From assembly GCA_027592325.1 (NCBI GenBank), contig JAQCKO010000010.1, positions 1 through 38,997 on the forward strand: DNA of 38,997 nucleotides. The letters are read 5' to 3'. The position numbers and the translations under genes are program-made. This stretch comes from a bacterium (GTDB lineage Bacteria; Patescibacteriota; Patescibacteriia; UBA9934). The notes beneath the pieces were generated by a model. It worked only from the letters and a program-made list of their open reading frames with translations. It had not been told where the DNA came from and did not search any database. The first letter of the stretch is position 1; each line of letters begins with the position of its first letter. Shown here one piece after another: positions 37,669-38,997 of the stretch.

Positions 37669-38946
37669 CTACAACAATTGCTCTTGCGCTCGCCGTCCTG
37701 TCACGGCTTCGATTTCTCCTCCAGCGAGCTGAATCCGTATATCGGCTCCGTCTGAAATAGCTACAGGGTCTGTGACGATATCTGATCCTTTGCGGACGAT
37801 GGCAAAACCACGGCGAAGTGTATGCTGTACGTCAAAACTTGAGAACAGGCGCATGAGTGCCTCGGTCTTTGCCTTCCTATACTGCCACAGCGCATCGAAC
37901 CTGGCGAGTAACGATTTTTCCCGCGCTTCAATATGCGTGCGCGTTTGAATGAGGCTGAGACGAAATCGATCAAAGGCATAAACAAAGCGCTCAATGGTCA
38001 TTCGTAGCGTATGCATGCGTTCTGAAATGAACCGCTCTAAAATCATTCTCGTGCGATCGATGCTTCGCTGCCGACGTGTGAGTTCAAAACGCAACTGATC
38101 CTCCATGCGTCGCACCGACATGTAAAGCTCACGGTGAATATCTTCCTTATCTGGCACCACACGCTCTGCGGCATTACTTGGCGTCGATGCACGAACATCT
38201 GCGACAAAGTCGGCCAATGATTCATCACGTTCATGTCCTACCCCAACGACGACTGGAATTTTTGAAGTAAAAATAGCGCGCGCAACTTGCTCGTTATTGA
38301 AGGCATGTAAGTCTTCGAGTGAACCCCCTCCACGCGTAAGCACAATGACGTCTGGTCGATTCGCTTCATTGAGGTGATTGAAACGCTCGAACGCCCCAAG
38401 AATATCATTTACAGCATGCTGACCCTGCACATGCACATGTGCGTGTACAACCTCAACCCCGCTCCAACGATTCGTCAAAATGCGCATGAAATCGCCATAC
38501 GCCGCTGCCTCACGCGAGGTGATGAGACCGATTTTTGCCGGAAAGCGTGGAATAGAACGTTTACGCGCACCATCAAATAATCCTTCACTGTCCAGTTTTT
38601 CTTTCAGAAGAGCATACGCCTTTGCAAGCGCTCCCTCCCCCACAAGCTCAATTGTCTTAACTGTAAGTGAAAATTTTCCAAATCGTTCATACACCTTTGC
38701 TTGCCCCATCACCTCAACCTTCATCCCTGCATCGAGTGGAATGTGAACGGAATATGTCGTCGTAAAACAGGAAATCTTTACATCTTTGTCTTCGTCTTTC
38801 AAGTCAAAATTAATCCACTTTCCTTGGCTCACCCTGTATTCAACAATCTCTCCTACAACCCGAATACGCTCTGCCGGAATGGTCGCAAGGGTTCCATTTA
38901 CAAGGTCAACATATTCCGAAACAGTGAATTTTTGCGCGTCTTCCAT
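37669..38946 (-). CDS. xseA: Exodeoxyribonuclease VII large subunit
   Basis: OB-fold N-term; IGLITSREAAAYGDFM, DVIVLTRGGGSLEDLHAFNNEQVARAIFTSKIPVVVGVGHERDESLADFVADVRASTPSNAAE. Confidence 0.97.
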   Translation of the reverse strand: MEDAQKFTVSEYVDLVNGTLATIPAERIRVVGEIVEYRVSQGKWINFDLKDEDKDVKISCFTTTYSVHIPLDAGMKVEVMGQAKVYERFGKFSLTVKTIELVGEGALAKAYALLKEKLDSEGLFDGARKRSIPRFPAKIGLITSREAAAYGDFMRILTNRWSGVEVVHAHVHVQGQHAVNDILGAFERFNHLNEANRPDVIVLTRGGGSLEDLHAFNNEQVARAIFTSKIPVVVGVGHERDESLADFVADVRASTPSNAAERVVPDKEDIHRELYMSVRRMEDQLRFELTRRQRSIDRTRMILERFISERMHTLRMTIERFVYAFDRFRLSLIQTRTHIEAREKSLLARFDALWQYRKAKTEALMRLFSSFDVQHTLRRGFAIVRKGSDIVTDPVAISDGADIRIQLAGGEIEAVTGRRAQEQLL

Positions 38947-38997
38947 ATTGGGTAGGTTAGCATAGGTTGTAGGTGGTCGGTAGTGGGTTGTATGTGG

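Overview
The window reads as a compact, mostly minus-strand bacterial chromosome segment. Gene density, shortened repair and regulatory proteins and the gene set suggest a Patescibacteria/CPR-type genome (inference, no search run). Core content: heat-shock operon hrcA-grpE-dnaK-(GIY-YIG)-dnaJ with a perfect CIRCE; Kef-type antiporter plus 2-TM K+ channel; CapA-like protein; GDP-mannose pyrophosphorylase; uppP; a TraD/VirD4-like ATPase plus membrane partner; mraZ-rsmH-ftsL; a uvrB/uvrA/uvrC cluster; NMNAT; DUF362; CmpX-like TM protein; TsaB-like; a winged-helix regulator divergent from a 720-aa TM/beta-propeller protein; DUF378; rplJ-rplL with a structured leader; a UPF0462-like protein; UMP kinase; xseA-xseB; tRNA-Glu(CTC) and tRNA-Gln(TTG). 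Most notable non-routine signals: (1) a promoter-to-terminator unit at about 35.64-35.75 kb that looks like a small RNA with a CCTCCCTCCCTCC anti-Shine-Dalgarno tract; (2) an orphan RNA polymerase alpha-CTD-like reading frame at 9.4 kb whose conserved N-terminus lies upstream of every usable start codon; (3) a 17-bp inverted repeat that includes the tRNA-Gln CCA end; (4) a GIY-YIG gene bracketed by direct REP-like repeats inside the dnaK-dnaJ operon; (5) a split ATPase/membrane-protein module next to the division genes; (6) a UvrA lacking about 100 aa around the insertion-domain region; (7) a bacterial protein resembling the eukaryotic UPF0462/C4orf33 family; (8) several small GC-rich transcription units between core genes, some with broken reading frames. 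No rRNA, CRISPR array or transposase was seen.
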